From contig CAZFIV010000014.1 of assembly GCA_964519665.1 (NCBI GenBank), positions 1 through 64,000 of the forward strand: a stretch of DNA of 64,000 nucleotides. Direction: 5' to 3'. Below the pieces are notes generated by a model. It saw only the letters and a list, made by a program, of their open reading frames with translations. It was not told the DNA's origin and did no database searches. Of the stretch, positions 1-9,056 are shown one piece after another. Position numbers and translations under genes: made by a program. Positions within the stretch are counted from its first letter, which is position 1. Every line of letters begins with the position of its first letter. The DNA comes from JANQQN01 sp964519665. Its GTDB lineage: Bacteria > Myxococcota > Kuafuiibacteriia > Kuafuiibacteriales > Kuafuiibacteriaceae.

Positions 1-47
1 CCAGCACGGAATCGCGAATGAACTCGAGCGTTTGAGGCGCAGCCTCG

Positions 48-1181
48 CTAACCCTCGGCCAGCACCTGGCGGGCGATGACGATGCGCTGAACCTCGCTTG
101 TCCCCTCGTAGATCATCGTGACCCGCACGTCGCGAAAGTACCGTTCGACCGCGAGCCGGGTATCGAGCGCGTCCGCTCCAACGACTTCCAGCGCGCGGTG
201 GGTGGCTCGATTGGCAGCCTCGGTCGCGAACATCTTGGCCATCGAGGCCTCCTTCGTGAAGGGCACGCCCCGGTCTTTGAGATCCGCGGCCCGCATGACC
301 AGCAACCGCGCGGCTTCGAGCTCGGTCGACATCTCGGCGAGGCGAGTCCGCACCGACGCTCGCGCCGCCACGTGGGGGTGTTCGGCCACATACTCGAGCG
401 CCGCGTTCAACGCCGCCGTGCCAATTCCGACCGCCTGCGCCCCGATCCCGATCCGACCACCGTCGAGCGCTCGCATCGCGATTCTAAAGCCTACGCCTTC
501 CTCGCCGACGCGGTTTTCGGCGGGTACTTCGACGTCTTCCAGGTTGATGGTCACGGTGCTCGAAGCTCGGATTCCCATCTTCTCTTCGTGTCGTCCGACC
601 GAGAAGCCGGGCATCGTGGGCTCGACGAGAAACGCCGAGATGCCTTTGGCACCGGCCTGGGGATCGGTCTTCGCCATGACCAGCATGACCCCGGCCCGAT
701 CACCGCTGGTGATCCAGCACTTGCTGCCGTTCAAGACGTACCGGTCGCCTTTGCGAACGGCCGTGGCCCTCAGGCTCGACGCATCCGACCCGGCGCCGGG
801 CTCCGACAGGGCGAACGACCCCGCGGTCAAGCTGCCATCGCCTAGGCGAGGAATGTAACGCTGCTGCAGCGCCTCGCTGCCCCAGGCGCGGATCGCGTCG
901 CCCACCATGTTGGTCACGGCCATCGTGACCGACGTGGCCGCGCACGCTCTCGCCATTTCGATCATCGCCAGCGCGTACGCTACGGACCCAAGGCCACTGC
1001 CGCCGCCCTCAACGGGGACGAGCATGGTCAGGAAACCATGCCGGGCCAGGGCCCGCATCTGCTCCAGTGGAAATCGCTGCTCGCGGTCGTAGACAGCCGA
1101 GCGGGGCGCCAACTCCTCGTTGGCGACCTGGCGAGCGAGGGTCTGCAGCTTTCGCTGAGAAACGTCGAGGGCGAAGTCCAT
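48..1181 (-). CDS. acyl-CoA dehydrogenase
   Basis: Flavoenzyme that introduces the alpha-beta double bond into an acyl-CoA in fatty-acid or branched-chain amino-acid oxidation and passes electrons to ETF. The protein (377 aa) has the family's usual length. It carries the FAD/substrate motif SEPGAGSDASS, the segment CWITSGDRAG, and near the C terminus YEGTSEVQR, whose Glu is the family's catalytic base. The frame is open upstream to 1220, but I chose the ATG at 1181 because AAGGG lies just before it and MDFAL is a typical N terminus. An enoyl-CoA hydratase gene lies 72 bp upstream on the same strand, so the two probably form a beta-oxidation unit. Chain-length specificity cannot be read from the sequence. 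Confidence 0.93.
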   Translation of the reverse strand: MDFALDVSQRKLQTLARQVANEELAPRSAVYDREQRFPLEQMRALARHGFLTMLVPVEGGGSGLGSVAYALAMIEMARACAATSVTMAVTNMVGDAIRAWGSEALQQRYIPRLGDGSLTAGSFALSEPGAGSDASSLRATAVRKGDRYVLNGSKCWITSGDRAGVMLVMAKTDPQAGAKGISAFLVEPTMPGFSVGRHEEKMGIRASSTVTINLEDVEVPAENRVGEEGVGFRIAMRALDGGRIGIGAQAVGIGTAALNAALEYVAEHPHVAARASVRTRLAEMSTELEAARLLVMRAADLKDRGVPFTKEASMAKMFATEAANRATHRALEVVGADALDTRLAVERYFRDVRVTMIYEGTSEVQRIVIARQVLAEG

Positions 1182-1253
1182 GGTGCCCTTCATCGTGCGC
1201 CGTCGCATCGCGGGGGGCAAGACGTAGCGGTGGTGGGTGGCGGTCGGTCGGGG

Positions 1254-2036
1254 TCAGCCCGGTTCCCAGGTCGGCTTTCGCTTGTCGAGGAAGGCCCGCA
1301 TGCCCTCCTTCTGGTCGGCCGTCGAGAAGCACAGCGCGAAAACCTCTTGCTCGTAGGCTGCCGCACGCTCGAGGTCGGCCTCGGCGGCCACTCGTGTGGA
1401 TCCTTTGGCCATCGCGATGGCCCGAGGGGCGTTCCGGGTGATCGACACCGCAATTTCATCGACCCGGGCTCGCAGCTGTTCGGGGGCCACGACTTCGTTC
1501 ACCAGACCGAGTCGGCGAGCTTCATCGGCCTTGACGGGAGCGCCGGTGTAGATCATCTGGCGAGCGGCGGCGGGACCGATCCGACGCGGCAACCGGATGG
1601 TGCCCCCAAACCCTGGCAGCACCCCGATCGTGACCTCGGGCAGGCCGAACACCGCCTTATCGCTGGCAATGGTGAAATCGCAGGCGAGAATCAGTTCGCA
1701 TCCTCCGCCGAGCGCATAACCCTGAACCTCCGCGATTGTGGGCTGGGGCAGCCCCTCGAGCAGGAGCAGCGTCTCGTGACCCAGTCGACTAAACGAACGC
1801 GCCTGCAGGGGGGACAAATCGACCATCGCCGCAATGTCGGCGCCGGCCACGAAAGCCTTCTCGCCACTGCCGGCCAGAACCACGACCCGGGTTTGGTTGT
1901 CGATCGCTCGCAGCGCCGACCGAAGCTCCAGAAGCGTCGGCTCGTTCAGAGCGTTGAGGACTTTCGGGCGATCGATGGTCACCCGAGTAACGCCGTCCGC
2001 AGACGTCTCGACTCGAAGATTCTCGTACTCAGCCAT
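1254..2036 (-). CDS. enoyl-CoA hydratase/isomerase family protein
   Basis: Crotonase-fold enzyme of 260 aa, the standard length, that hydrates the trans-2-enoyl-CoA made by acyl-CoA dehydrogenase. Visible signatures are the oxyanion-hole segment AGADIAAM around residue 65, the second segment GYALGGGCEL around residue 105, and Glu residues in the LPEVTIGVLPGFGG stretch. The frame extends to 2075, but the ATG at 2036 (MAEYENL) gives the normal family N terminus. No strong ribosome-binding site is visible before it. It lies directly upstream of the acyl-CoA dehydrogenase on the same strand. A hydratase reaction is likeliest, but crotonase relatives such as isomerases cannot be excluded. Confidence 0.92.
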   Translation of the reverse strand: MAEYENLRVETSADGVTRVTIDRPKVLNALNEPTLLELRSALRAIDNQTRVVVLAGSGEKAFVAGADIAAMVDLSPLQARSFSRLGHETLLLLEGLPQPTIAEVQGYALGGGCELILACDFTIASDKAVFGLPEVTIGVLPGFGGTIRLPRRIGPAAARQMIYTGAPVKADEARRLGLVNEVVAPEQLRARVDEIAVSITRNAPRAIAMAKGSTRVAAEADLERAAAYEQEVFALCFSTADQKEGMRAFLDKRKPTWEPG

Positions 2037-2107
2037 GGACGGAGGGTCCACTGGATGCAAGCTCGGCGCAACCAAAGCCGCCCCCGCGTTTTCCGGCAGG
2101 GGCGATG

Positions 2108-3310
2108 CTACCAGCGGCCGCTCAACTCGTCTTGCGCCTGGTCGAGATGCCGGCGGAGCGCGTCGCGGTCCAGCGCCCCCCCGCGTCGAACCGCTCGAAT
2201 CAGCTCATCGAGCAGCCGGTCGCGACCGAGCAGAGTGCGCACTACCGGCCACAGCTCTTCTTCGTCGGCTTCGGCGTCGATAAGCATTCTCGCCGTTTGA
2301 ACACGTTGCAAATCATGTTGCACGAGCAGGTCGCGCTGATTCACGGCGCGAAGGACTTCCAAGAACTTGGCGAAGCCTTCGACCGTCTCGCGGAAGCCCA
2401 CCAGGTCACGAATCGATCGTTCGTACGCGTTGAGCGCGATCCGGAACTTGGAGAGCTCTCGCTTGTCGGCGGGTCGCAAGTACCTGTACGCCTCGTGACA
2501 AGTGAACTCTTCGACCCGCACCATCAACGCGTGCCGCACCGATAGGGCCTGAAGAGCCGTGCATCGCTGCAGCTTGGCGTTCAACCGGCCCACGTCGTAG
2601 GAGAAGTCGACCAGGGTCGCGCGAAGGACCAGCCCACGTTCGGTCGCATCGATGTACCGAGGCAGAATACTCGACAACACCTCGGTCGTGAACGGTTGCA
2701 CCAACGTGGCCACGACCGCCTCGAGGCCATGCGTGCACTTGGCCTTGAGCTCCTGCAGCTCGGCCAAAAGCAGCCAGCGATCGGTCACGACCTGGGGATT
2801 CTTCAAACGCTGCCCGAACGCGACAAAGTCCGTCTGGAGCATCTCGGCCAGCTGGTGAACCCCCTCGAAGGCCGACCCGGTACTCGTCGTGCCGTCGACG
2901 ATTTGGTCGATCTCTCGTTCGCGCTTATCTCGCAAGGGAGTCACCGGCGCGTCCTCGACCAGGTTCGCCAGCGCGGCCTCGAAGTCGTCGGCATCGGGTG
3001 CGTCTTCCCGAATGACTCCATCGAGCGGAAACAGCTCTTTGAGGCGAGCCCCCGCCTGTCCTACGGCCACCAAGAGCTGCCTGACATGCGGAGCGAGCGC
3101 GTTCCAGGTGCGGAGATCGTGGGCTTCCGTTTCGAGGACCTCGTAGGGAGAAAGGTCCAAGGCGTCGGCCACCTTCAGCGCTTCGTCGCAAATGACCACG
3201 GCCCGAAAAATGCGGGCGCGCAGGCTGACGCTCGTGATCTTCTCGAGCGCGCGCGAAGCCTTCGGGCCGAGCAGCTCGGACGCCGGTATCTTCGGGCCGG
3301 TCTTGGTCAC
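2108..3310 (-). CDS. uncharacterised 400-aa soluble protein
   Basis: I do not recognise this family. The 400-residue product has no signal peptide or obvious membrane segment. It is rich in charged, helix-forming sequence, with many Leu/Ala/Glu/Arg, and looks all-alpha. The N terminus (MTKTGPKIPASEL) is followed by a Lys/Arg-rich segment. Composition and phase match neighbouring genes, so it is very likely coding. It starts only 15 bp downstream of the stop of the repeat lipoprotein gene at 3326-5425 on the same strand, so the two may be co-transcribed. Confidence 0.7.
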   Translation of the reverse strand: MTKTGPKIPASELLGPKASRALEKITSVSLRARIFRAVVICDEALKVADALDLSPYEVLETEAHDLRTWNALAPHVRQLLVAVGQAGARLKELFPLDGVIREDAPDADDFEAALANLVEDAPVTPLRDKREREIDQIVDGTTSTGSAFEGVHQLAEMLQTDFVAFGQRLKNPQVVTDRWLLLAELQELKAKCTHGLEAVVATLVQPFTTEVLSSILPRYIDATERGLVLRATLVDFSYDVGRLNAKLQRCTALQALSVRHALMVRVEEFTCHEAYRYLRPADKRELSKFRIALNAYERSIRDLVGFRETVEGFAKFLEVLRAVNQRDLLVQHDLQRVQTARMLIDAEADEEELWPVVRTLLGRDRLLDELIRAVRRGGALDRDALRRHLDQAQDELSGRW

Positions 3311-3325
3311 ACTAGCCTACTCGGC

Positions 3326-5425
3326 TCAATATCGCGCACTTCGACTCAGCCGGACCTCATCGAAGCTTCCGTCCAGCCGGTGTCGAGCCCCCGACACCTG
3401 ATCGCGTTCGGCGCCGACCCATACTGGCGACGACGCCGTCCAGGTCAGGGGGCCGGGCACTGAAACCCGAGAGTCTCCGTCGATGAAGACCTCGATCCCC
3501 TCGGTCGCTTGGACGGTCGCGGCCACGTGAGTCCACCGGTTCACCGGTAAGCCGTCGGCCGCGGTTGCGGTGGCCACCACCTGCCCCTGATCGAGGACCT
3601 CGACCACGACCTCGCCCGAGTCGAGGGCCAGCAGGCGGAGGCCGTCGGTGGGGCTCGACGCGTCGATATCGCTGATCAGGACCGTCCGCCCGGTGCCATC
3701 GAGCGCCGGCCCGTCTCGACGGACGGTGAGCTCAAGGGTCGCCTCGGGCGGGGGCGGCATGGTCCGCCCGGTGTCGAGGCCGCCAAAAGTCGCGCTGTCG
3801 TCCGACTCATAGGCCTGATCGAGCTCGAAACGAGACGTCGCGAGACGATACGACCCGAACAGCTGCGCCGCACCTCCCGCCCCGCAGGCGTGCTCCAGCG
3901 GGTCGGTTCCGTCGAACGTCATCCCCACGACGCAGTCGGGGTCTTTGGCGAGTGGAAACCAATAGAACGGTTCAAATCGGACCGACGCTGACCGAGCCTC
4001 GTCGACGGTAAGTCGACAGTTCGATTCCGGGTCGGTTCCCGCGCATTCGCCTCCCCACTCGAGAAAACCGCTGTCGGAATTCGGCACCGCGATCAGCTCC
4101 AGCATCGTCTCCGGTGCGAACCGACGTGTGCAGGTCGATGTGCAGTCGATCCCATCCGGACCAAAGGTCACTCGGCCGCCCCCGTCGCCCAGACTCGTGA
4201 TCGTCACTGGAAATGTGAGCCCGTCGAACCGGGGCGATACGGTCCGATCTCGGTCCATCACCACGACGCACGGCTCCGGGCGGGACGGGCAGCCGCCTCC
4301 CGTCCATCCCTCGAACGTCGAGCCCTCCTCTGGCGTCGCGGTCAGCGTGACAACCGTCTCCGGCGCATAGCTCTCGAAACAATTCGACCCGCAGTTGATG
4401 CCCCGGGGGTCGGACGTGACGGTGCCTGCCCCCGGGCCGGTGTTCGGACCGATCGTCAGACCCGGAGCGAGAAATCGCGCTTGCACGGTGCGAGCGCGCG
4501 ATACGACGACGCTGCACGACGGTGATTCTCCATCGCTGGAACAATCCCGCTGCCATCGCTCGAAATCATAGCCCTCATCAGGCTCCGCGGTGAACACGAC
4601 GGTCACGTCGCGATCGAAGTCGGCTTCGCACGTCGGACCGCAGTCGATGCCGGGGGGCATCGACGTGATCCGACCACGCCCGGAACCTGCCTTTCGGGCC
4701 CTGACCGGAAACGCGATGGCTTCGAAGGTCGCGCTGACCTCACGCGGTGAATCCATCGTGACCGTGCACTGCTCCGACTGTACGCCCGCACAGTCACCGC
4801 CCCATTCCACGAATCCTCCTCGCGCCAGGGGGATAGCGGCCAGGGTCACCGTCGTGCCGGTCAGAAAATCTCTCTCGCAGGCCATGCCGCAGTTGATCCC
4901 CGTCGGTTCGGACCGAACGACCCCGAAGTCCGACACGGTCAGGTTCAAACCGAAGGAAATCTTGCAAGTCACATCCACGGGGTCACAGCTCTGTCCGTCG
5001 GGACAGAGCGTGAGGCCTTCGTAGGCGTTTCCCAGCCCGTTGCAAGACTCCACGCCATCGCCACCGCCGCGCACACAGCGACGGCTGCCCGGCCTGCAGA
5101 CGGACTGGACTTCCAGACTCAACGGCACGTCGTTGGGCCCGTCTGAGGTCGGAACGACAACTCCGGACGACATTTGAAAGCCGTCCTTATCTGCGTTCAC
5201 GACGTAGCTTATCGTGAAACGAACACCATTGATCTCGAAGCGTCCGTCAGGGTCCGTCAAGACCGTCTGCGTCGGGGGGACGGTCGAGACCACCGCGCCT
5301 TCGATGGGCGCTCCGGTCGAATCGATCACCCGACCGGTGATGGAGGTCGTCTGCTCCGCATCCTCGACCTCGCTGCACCCGAGTAGAAGGAGCGCCATTA
5401 GGGCTCCGGAAGCTCCACGAATCAT
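3326..5425 (-). CDS. surface lipoprotein with carboxypeptidase-regulatory, InlB-type repeat and LamG-like domains
   Basis: Predicted exported lipoprotein of 699 aa. A hydrophobic leader ends in the lipobox LLLGC (Cys about residue 17). Residues about 28-105 resemble a carboxypeptidase-regulatory-like beta-sandwich. A Cys-rich linker follows at about 110-155. Four diverged repeats of about 80 residues span about 155-485, each with a G-I-(N/D)-C-G-x-x-C core, a 'TLxAxP' strand, a 'F-x-x-W' motif and a late Cys, as in divergent InlB B-repeat domains. From about residue 520 to the end it resembles a laminin-G/concanavalin-like domain, with a typical RWTHVAATV strand. The paired cysteines suggest disulfides in an oxidising compartment. 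It is probably a cell-surface adhesion or glycan-binding protein; the ligand is unknown. Confidence 0.85.
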   Translation of the reverse strand: MIRGASGALMALLLLGCSEVEDAEQTTSITGRVIDSTGAPIEGAVVSTVPPTQTVLTDPDGRFEINGVRFTISYVVNADKDGFQMSSGVVVPTSDGPNDVPLSLEVQSVCRPGSRRCVRGGGDGVESCNGLGNAYEGLTLCPDGQSCDPVDVTCKISFGLNLTVSDFGVVRSEPTGINCGMACERDFLTGTTVTLAAIPLARGGFVEWGGDCAGVQSEQCTVTMDSPREVSATFEAIAFPVRARKAGSGRGRITSMPPGIDCGPTCEADFDRDVTVVFTAEPDEGYDFERWQRDCSSDGESPSCSVVVSRARTVQARFLAPGLTIGPNTGPGAGTVTSDPRGINCGSNCFESYAPETVVTLTATPEEGSTFEGWTGGGCPSRPEPCVVVMDRDRTVSPRFDGLTFPVTITSLGDGGGRVTFGPDGIDCTSTCTRRFAPETMLELIAVPNSDSGFLEWGGECAGTDPESNCRLTVDEARSASVRFEPFYWFPLAKDPDCVVGMTFDGTDPLEHACGAGGAAQLFGSYRLATSRFELDQAYESDDSATFGGLDTGRTMPPPPEATLELTVRRDGPALDGTGRTVLISDIDASSPTDGLRLLALDSGEVVVEVLDQGQVVATATAADGLPVNRWTHVAATVQATEGIEVFIDGDSRVSVPGPLTWTASSPVWVGAERDQVSGARHRLDGSFDEVRLSRSARY

Positions 5426-5535
5426 GACCAGATCTGAGCACTTCTCGCCTCACAAAGGGAGTCCGGGGATGCGGCCCCCACCCCTGACGCGTGCGCACCC
5501 CGTTGGACGGGCGTTGGGGTTTCGGAACGAAGCAG

Positions 5536-6099
5536 TCAGAGAATTCGGGCCAGCATCGCCTCGGTGTAGACGCGAATCGCATCCACGAAACCGTCCGCGT
5601 CGTCGATCGGCAGCTCCACCGGGGCGCTCCACGCGGGGCCTCGGAGCTTGGCGACGAACCGTTCGCAACGGAGCAAACCCACGTCGAGCTGACCGAGCAC
5701 CATCAGCCCTGGCAGCCGCTGGATTTTACTCTTTCCGGCCGTCTTCAGGAGGAAATCAAAGAAATTTACGGTGTCGACGTAGCGATCTTCCCGGGCATCG
5801 ACCATGTACACCAACCCATCGAGGCCGACGAACAGGCCCTTGGCACGTACGTCGGCCTTTTCTGGCCCGTGCCATTCGTAAAACTCGACCTCGACCGAGC
5901 GTTGGTCGTCGGGGTCGGGACCCCCGGCGCGCGTCTCGAGGACCGCCATCCGCTGGGGCCCGAGCGCGGTCATGCTGAAGGTGGCGCTGCGCCCCTCGAG
6001 CCCGAGCTGAGCCAAACGCTCGGTCTTGCCCACGGCCGGTGGCCCCGCCAGAATAACCTTGAGAACCAGTACGTCCCGCCTGAGGTCGACGAAGGCCAT
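5536..6099 (-). CDS. degenerate Ras/MglA-like small GTPase
   Basis: A 187-aa protein with a P-loop near the N terminus (GPPAVGKT, residues about 19-26), followed by alternating strands and helices typical of small GTPases. The strand VYMVDAR around residue 100 fits the post-G3 core. The usual DxxG of switch II is replaced by EWHGPEK, and the usual N-K-x-D base-recognition motif by GQLDV, so nucleotide specificity or turnover may be altered. MglA-type GTPases control polarity in myxobacteria, but this one is only a distant relative. It sits between an ankyrin protein and a lipoprotein on the same strand. The nearby genes do not suggest a partner. Confidence 0.72.
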   Translation of the reverse strand: MAFVDLRRDVLVLKVILAGPPAVGKTERLAQLGLEGRSATFSMTALGPQRMAVLETRAGGPDPDDQRSVEVEFYEWHGPEKADVRAKGLFVGLDGLVYMVDAREDRYVDTVNFFDFLLKTAGKSKIQRLPGLMVLGQLDVGLLRCERFVAKLRGPAWSAPVELPIDDADGFVDAIRVYTEAMLARIL

Positions 6100-6131
6100 T
6101 GGGCGGCAGCATACCCCAGCTCAGGGGAGCG

Positions 6132-7049
6132 CTACAGCTGGGCTACGTAATCCAGATAGCAGCCCAGGGCGACGTCACCTCGAGCCTGGACGGTCGGAAG
6201 CGAACGAGGCCGTAGATAGGCGTAAACGCTCAGGTGCCCGCTGGACGCCGCGCAGGTGAGGGCGTATTCGCCGTCGCAGGTTACGTTTACGTCAGCGCCG
6301 GCTTCCACCAGGGTCCGGACGATCGGCAGCCGGCCGGCGGTTGCCGCGAGCATCAACGCAGTACCGCCGTCCACGTCCCGGCGATCGACGTTCGCCCCGC
6401 CCTCGAGCAGCCGCGCCACGACAGTCTCGTGACCGTGCACCACCGCCTCTTCCAATGCAGTAAATCCAGTACCCGCATCGACCGTAGCGCCCGCGGCGAG
6501 CAGCTGTTCGACCACCTTGACATGCCCATAGGCGGCGGCACCGACCAGCGGCGGCGTGTCGTTGTGGTCGTACCCATCCGGGTCCGCCCCCGCACGCAAG
6601 AGTACATCCACCACCTCGACGTGCCCGCAGACCGAAGCGGCAAGCAAGGGCCCAGCATCGATCAGGAGATCGTCCGAGCTATCGAGCAGTTGCTCGGCTC
6701 GCTCTTCACACTCGAACTCGATGTCGGGCGGCGCAGACCGGCCAGCGCGCAACAATTCCTGCGCCATCGCGGTCGCCCGCGCCCATTGGAGGGCATCGTT
6801 GAGCTCCGAGGCATATAGAGGCTCACTCAAGCCGAAGAGTGGGTCGGTCCTCACGTCGAGGCGGGCCCCTTTCCGGACCAGCAACTCGGCCACCCGCGGC
6901 TGCCCCGTTCGGGCCGCGACGATGAGCGGCGTCTCCCCGCCAGCGTTGCGCGCGTTGACGGGCACGCCTGCGTCCAAGCAAGCCGAAATGACGTCTGCGT
7001 CGCCCTCAGCGGCCGCATCAAAGAATTGTTGAAAGGTGAACGCTCGCAT
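6132..7049 (-). CDS. ankyrin-repeat protein
   Basis: A 305-aa soluble protein built of tandem ankyrin repeats. At least six units carry the G-x-T-P-L-(I/V)-x-A-A core or a close variant (for example GGETPLIVAA, DTPPLVGAA, GGTALMLAA) followed by LLxxGAxxD/N turns. The N terminus (MRAFTFQQFFDAAAEGD) is a cap helix with no signal peptide. A less regular insert lies between the second and third repeats (about residues 75-120). Ankyrin arrays act as protein-binding scaffolds; the partner here is unknown. It starts upstream of the small GTPase-like gene on the same strand with a 32-bp gap, so co-transcription is likely. Confidence 0.9.
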   Translation of the reverse strand: MRAFTFQQFFDAAAEGDADVISACLDAGVPVNARNAGGETPLIVAARTGQPRVAELLVRKGARLDVRTDPLFGLSEPLYASELNDALQWARATAMAQELLRAGRSAPPDIEFECEERAEQLLDSSDDLLIDAGPLLAASVCGHVEVVDVLLRAGADPDGYDHNDTPPLVGAAAYGHVKVVEQLLAAGATVDAGTGFTALEEAVVHGHETVVARLLEGGANVDRRDVDGGTALMLAATAGRLPIVRTLVEAGADVNVTCDGEYALTCAASSGHLSVYAYLRPRSLPTVQARGDVALGCYLDYVAQL

Positions 7050-7181
7050 CCGTGCTCCTGGTTCACCGCTGGACTTCGGCCCTGAACGCTACGCAATCAA
7101 GTGCAGGACGACTTTCAGACCCGCTTCTCACACTTGAACGTCTCGACGAAGCGTCCAACGAAGAGACCGGTCGCGTGGGCG

Positions 7182-8135
7182 TCAGCCCAGCGCCGCCCGC
7201 TTTTCTTCGACTCTCGCAACGATTTGATTTTCCAGGGAAACTCCGTCGAAGCGGCCGATCTCCTGCAGGCCTGTCGGGCTGGTGACGTTCACTTCCGTCA
7301 AATAGCCGCCAATGACGTCGATCCCGACGAGAATCAATCCGCGCCGCCGAAGCTCCGGAGCGAGGGCGGCGGCGATCTCGCGATCGCGGTCCGTCACCTG
7401 AGCTGGCTCCGCTCGCCCGCCCACGTGCATATTGGCGCGAATATCGCCGCCAGACGGTACTCGATTCACTGCACCGACCGGCTCGCCATCGAGCAATACC
7501 ACGCGCTTGTCGCCAGCATCGACCGCCGCGATGAATCCCTGCACTTCGATCAGCTGCCGACCCTCGCGAGTGAGGATATCGAGCGCCGATCCCAGGTTGC
7601 GATCGTCTGGCGTCAGCATCAGGACGCCGGCCCCCCCAGCGCCGGTTAGGGGCTTGACCACGGCTTTGCCGTGCTCCGCAATGAACGATTTCGCTCGACC
7701 GCGATCCGCGGTGATCAGGGTCGGAGGCATCAGTTCGGGCCAATACAGGGCGGAGAGCTTCTCGTTGTAGTCGCGCAGGGCCTGCGGGTCGTTGACGAGC
7801 ACGGTCTTCGAACGGTCCACCCGGTCCAGGATGTAGGTGTACATCAAGAACTCGACGTCGAAAGGCGGGTCCTTTCGCATGAATACCGCATCAGTGTCGC
7901 TCAACCGGACATCTTCGATCGACCCGAGCGAGTAGAAGCTCTCCCCCCGCTGCACCTGGATCGGTCGGGCGCCAACCACCCACGGGTCGCCGGCGCGCAA
8001 CTCCAACTGCCGAGGATGCGCATACAGCATTCGATGTCCCCGGCTCTGCGCGGCGAGCATCAGTACAAACGTGGAGTCCGCGTTGATATCGATGGCCGCG
8101 ATCGGGTCCATTAGGAAGACGAAGGTCATGCCCAT
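7182..8135 (-). CDS. gshB: glutathione synthetase
   Basis: ATP-grasp ligase joining gamma-glutamylcysteine and glycine to make glutathione in the cytosol. The 317-aa product matches the 316-aa E. coli GshB length. Diagnostic sequence includes the N terminus VFLMDPIAAI, the KDPPFD motif, the LVNDP segment, the ATP-grasp lysine region VVKPLTGAGGAGV, and the metal-binding end EVNVTSPTG. The reading frame is open to 8309, but ATG 8135 has AAAGGGG about 8 bases upstream and gives the family N terminus. An alternative ATG lies two codons further in at 8129. The gene is divergent from 8229. The gamma-glutamylcysteine ligase gene is not in the window. Confidence 0.95.
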   Translation of the reverse strand: MGMTFVFLMDPIAAIDINADSTFVLMLAAQSRGHRMLYAHPRQLELRAGDPWVVGARPIQVQRGESFYSLGSIEDVRLSDTDAVFMRKDPPFDVEFLMYTYILDRVDRSKTVLVNDPQALRDYNEKLSALYWPELMPPTLITADRGRAKSFIAEHGKAVVKPLTGAGGAGVLMLTPDDRNLGSALDILTREGRQLIEVQGFIAAVDAGDKRVVLLDGEPVGAVNRVPSGGDIRANMHVGGRAEPAQVTDRDREIAAALAPELRRRGLILVGIDVIGGYLTEVNVTSPTGLQEIGRFDGVSLENQIVARVEEKRAALG

Positions 8136-8228
8136 GAACGCCCCTTTACGCGGCGAGCGCGCCGCGTCAACCGCGCCCACGGATACGCCGCGGTTGCCGC
8201 CCACGGCAAAGTCTGAGATGGATGGGAC

Positions 8229-8945
8229 GTGGCTTCGCTTCTGGAGCGTTGGCTCGACCAGCTCGAAAGCGCCAGCGCTCTCATCGAGAGTCGAACGGCA
8301 ACCGCACAACGGCTCGAGGGATGGATTCCGTGGCTAGAAGCGGCCATGGGCAACGACGAATCCGCGCGGGCCGAGCTGATGCGAATCGTCGCGCTTGATG
8401 CTCGGAATCTCGCCCAAGAGGGCCGGCCCGCATCGACCGTCATCACCCAGCCTCTCTTGTTGAGCACCGCCTGGCCGGAGTTTTCCGAATCCGCGCTCGA
8501 GCTCAGCCATCTGTTGGTTCGCGTGGCCGCCGATGCGCACGCATTGGGCAACGCCGAGGTGAAAGACGCTCGCCAGCGGATCCTTCTCGCGAGGCACAGC
8601 CCAATCGTGCCCACCCCGGTCGGATGGCTGGGCTACTTGATCGGCCCCATGGTTCCGGACGTGATCGACGGCGTCTTCGGCCGGCTCCTTCAGGCGGCCG
8701 CTACGACGGCCGCCGCCGAGGTCGCGGTCGATGTATCGGGTGCCGAAGGCCCCAACCCTCTTTTCGTCCGGACTCTGGAAGGCTTCGCCGAAGCGGATAC
8801 CGGGTCGGTCCTTCGGTTGACCGTAACCGGGGTCGACGGAACCGAGCTCACCCAAGAGCTCGCCCGCCGAAGCGTGCCGTTGCACCGCGTATCGGTCGCC
8901 GCCCTCGAGGATTGGCTGGCCGGTCCGTCCGTTAATCAAAGTTAA
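8229..8945 (+). CDS. uncharacterised 238-aa protein
   Basis: I do not recognise this family. The product is predicted soluble, mostly helical in its N-terminal 130 residues, with an alpha/beta-looking C-terminal part from about residue 150. The start is a GTG at 8229; upstream ATGs at 8218 and 8222 are out of frame. It is divergent from gshB across 93 bp and lies upstream of the Spy/CpxP-like gene on the same strand. Codon phase looks like its neighbours. Confidence 0.62.
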   Translation: MASLLERWLDQLESASALIESRTATAQRLEGWIPWLEAAMGNDESARAELMRIVALDARNLAQEGRPASTVITQPLLLSTAWPEFSESALELSHLLVRVAADAHALGNAEVKDARQRILLARHSPIVPTPVGWLGYLIGPMVPDVIDGVFGRLLQAAATTAAAEVAVDVSGAEGPNPLFVRTLEGFAEADTGSVLRLTVTGVDGTELTQELARRSVPLHRVSVAALEDWLAGPSVNQS

Positions 8946-9056
8946 CAATCGCCAGCATTGTTTCGGCGCGCCCAGCCAAAGCGCCAACTTCTCATCCCTA
9001 TGCTCATCACCATGACCACGGCGGGCCCGAACGGCCGCCGACTTGAGGAGAAAACG

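Noticed and set aside
1038..2300. 420-aa plus-strand frame opposite the enoyl-CoA hydratase
   Set aside because: It is antisense to well-supported beta-oxidation genes; the translation is Arg/Gly/His-rich with no domain, as expected from the GC-rich opposite strand.
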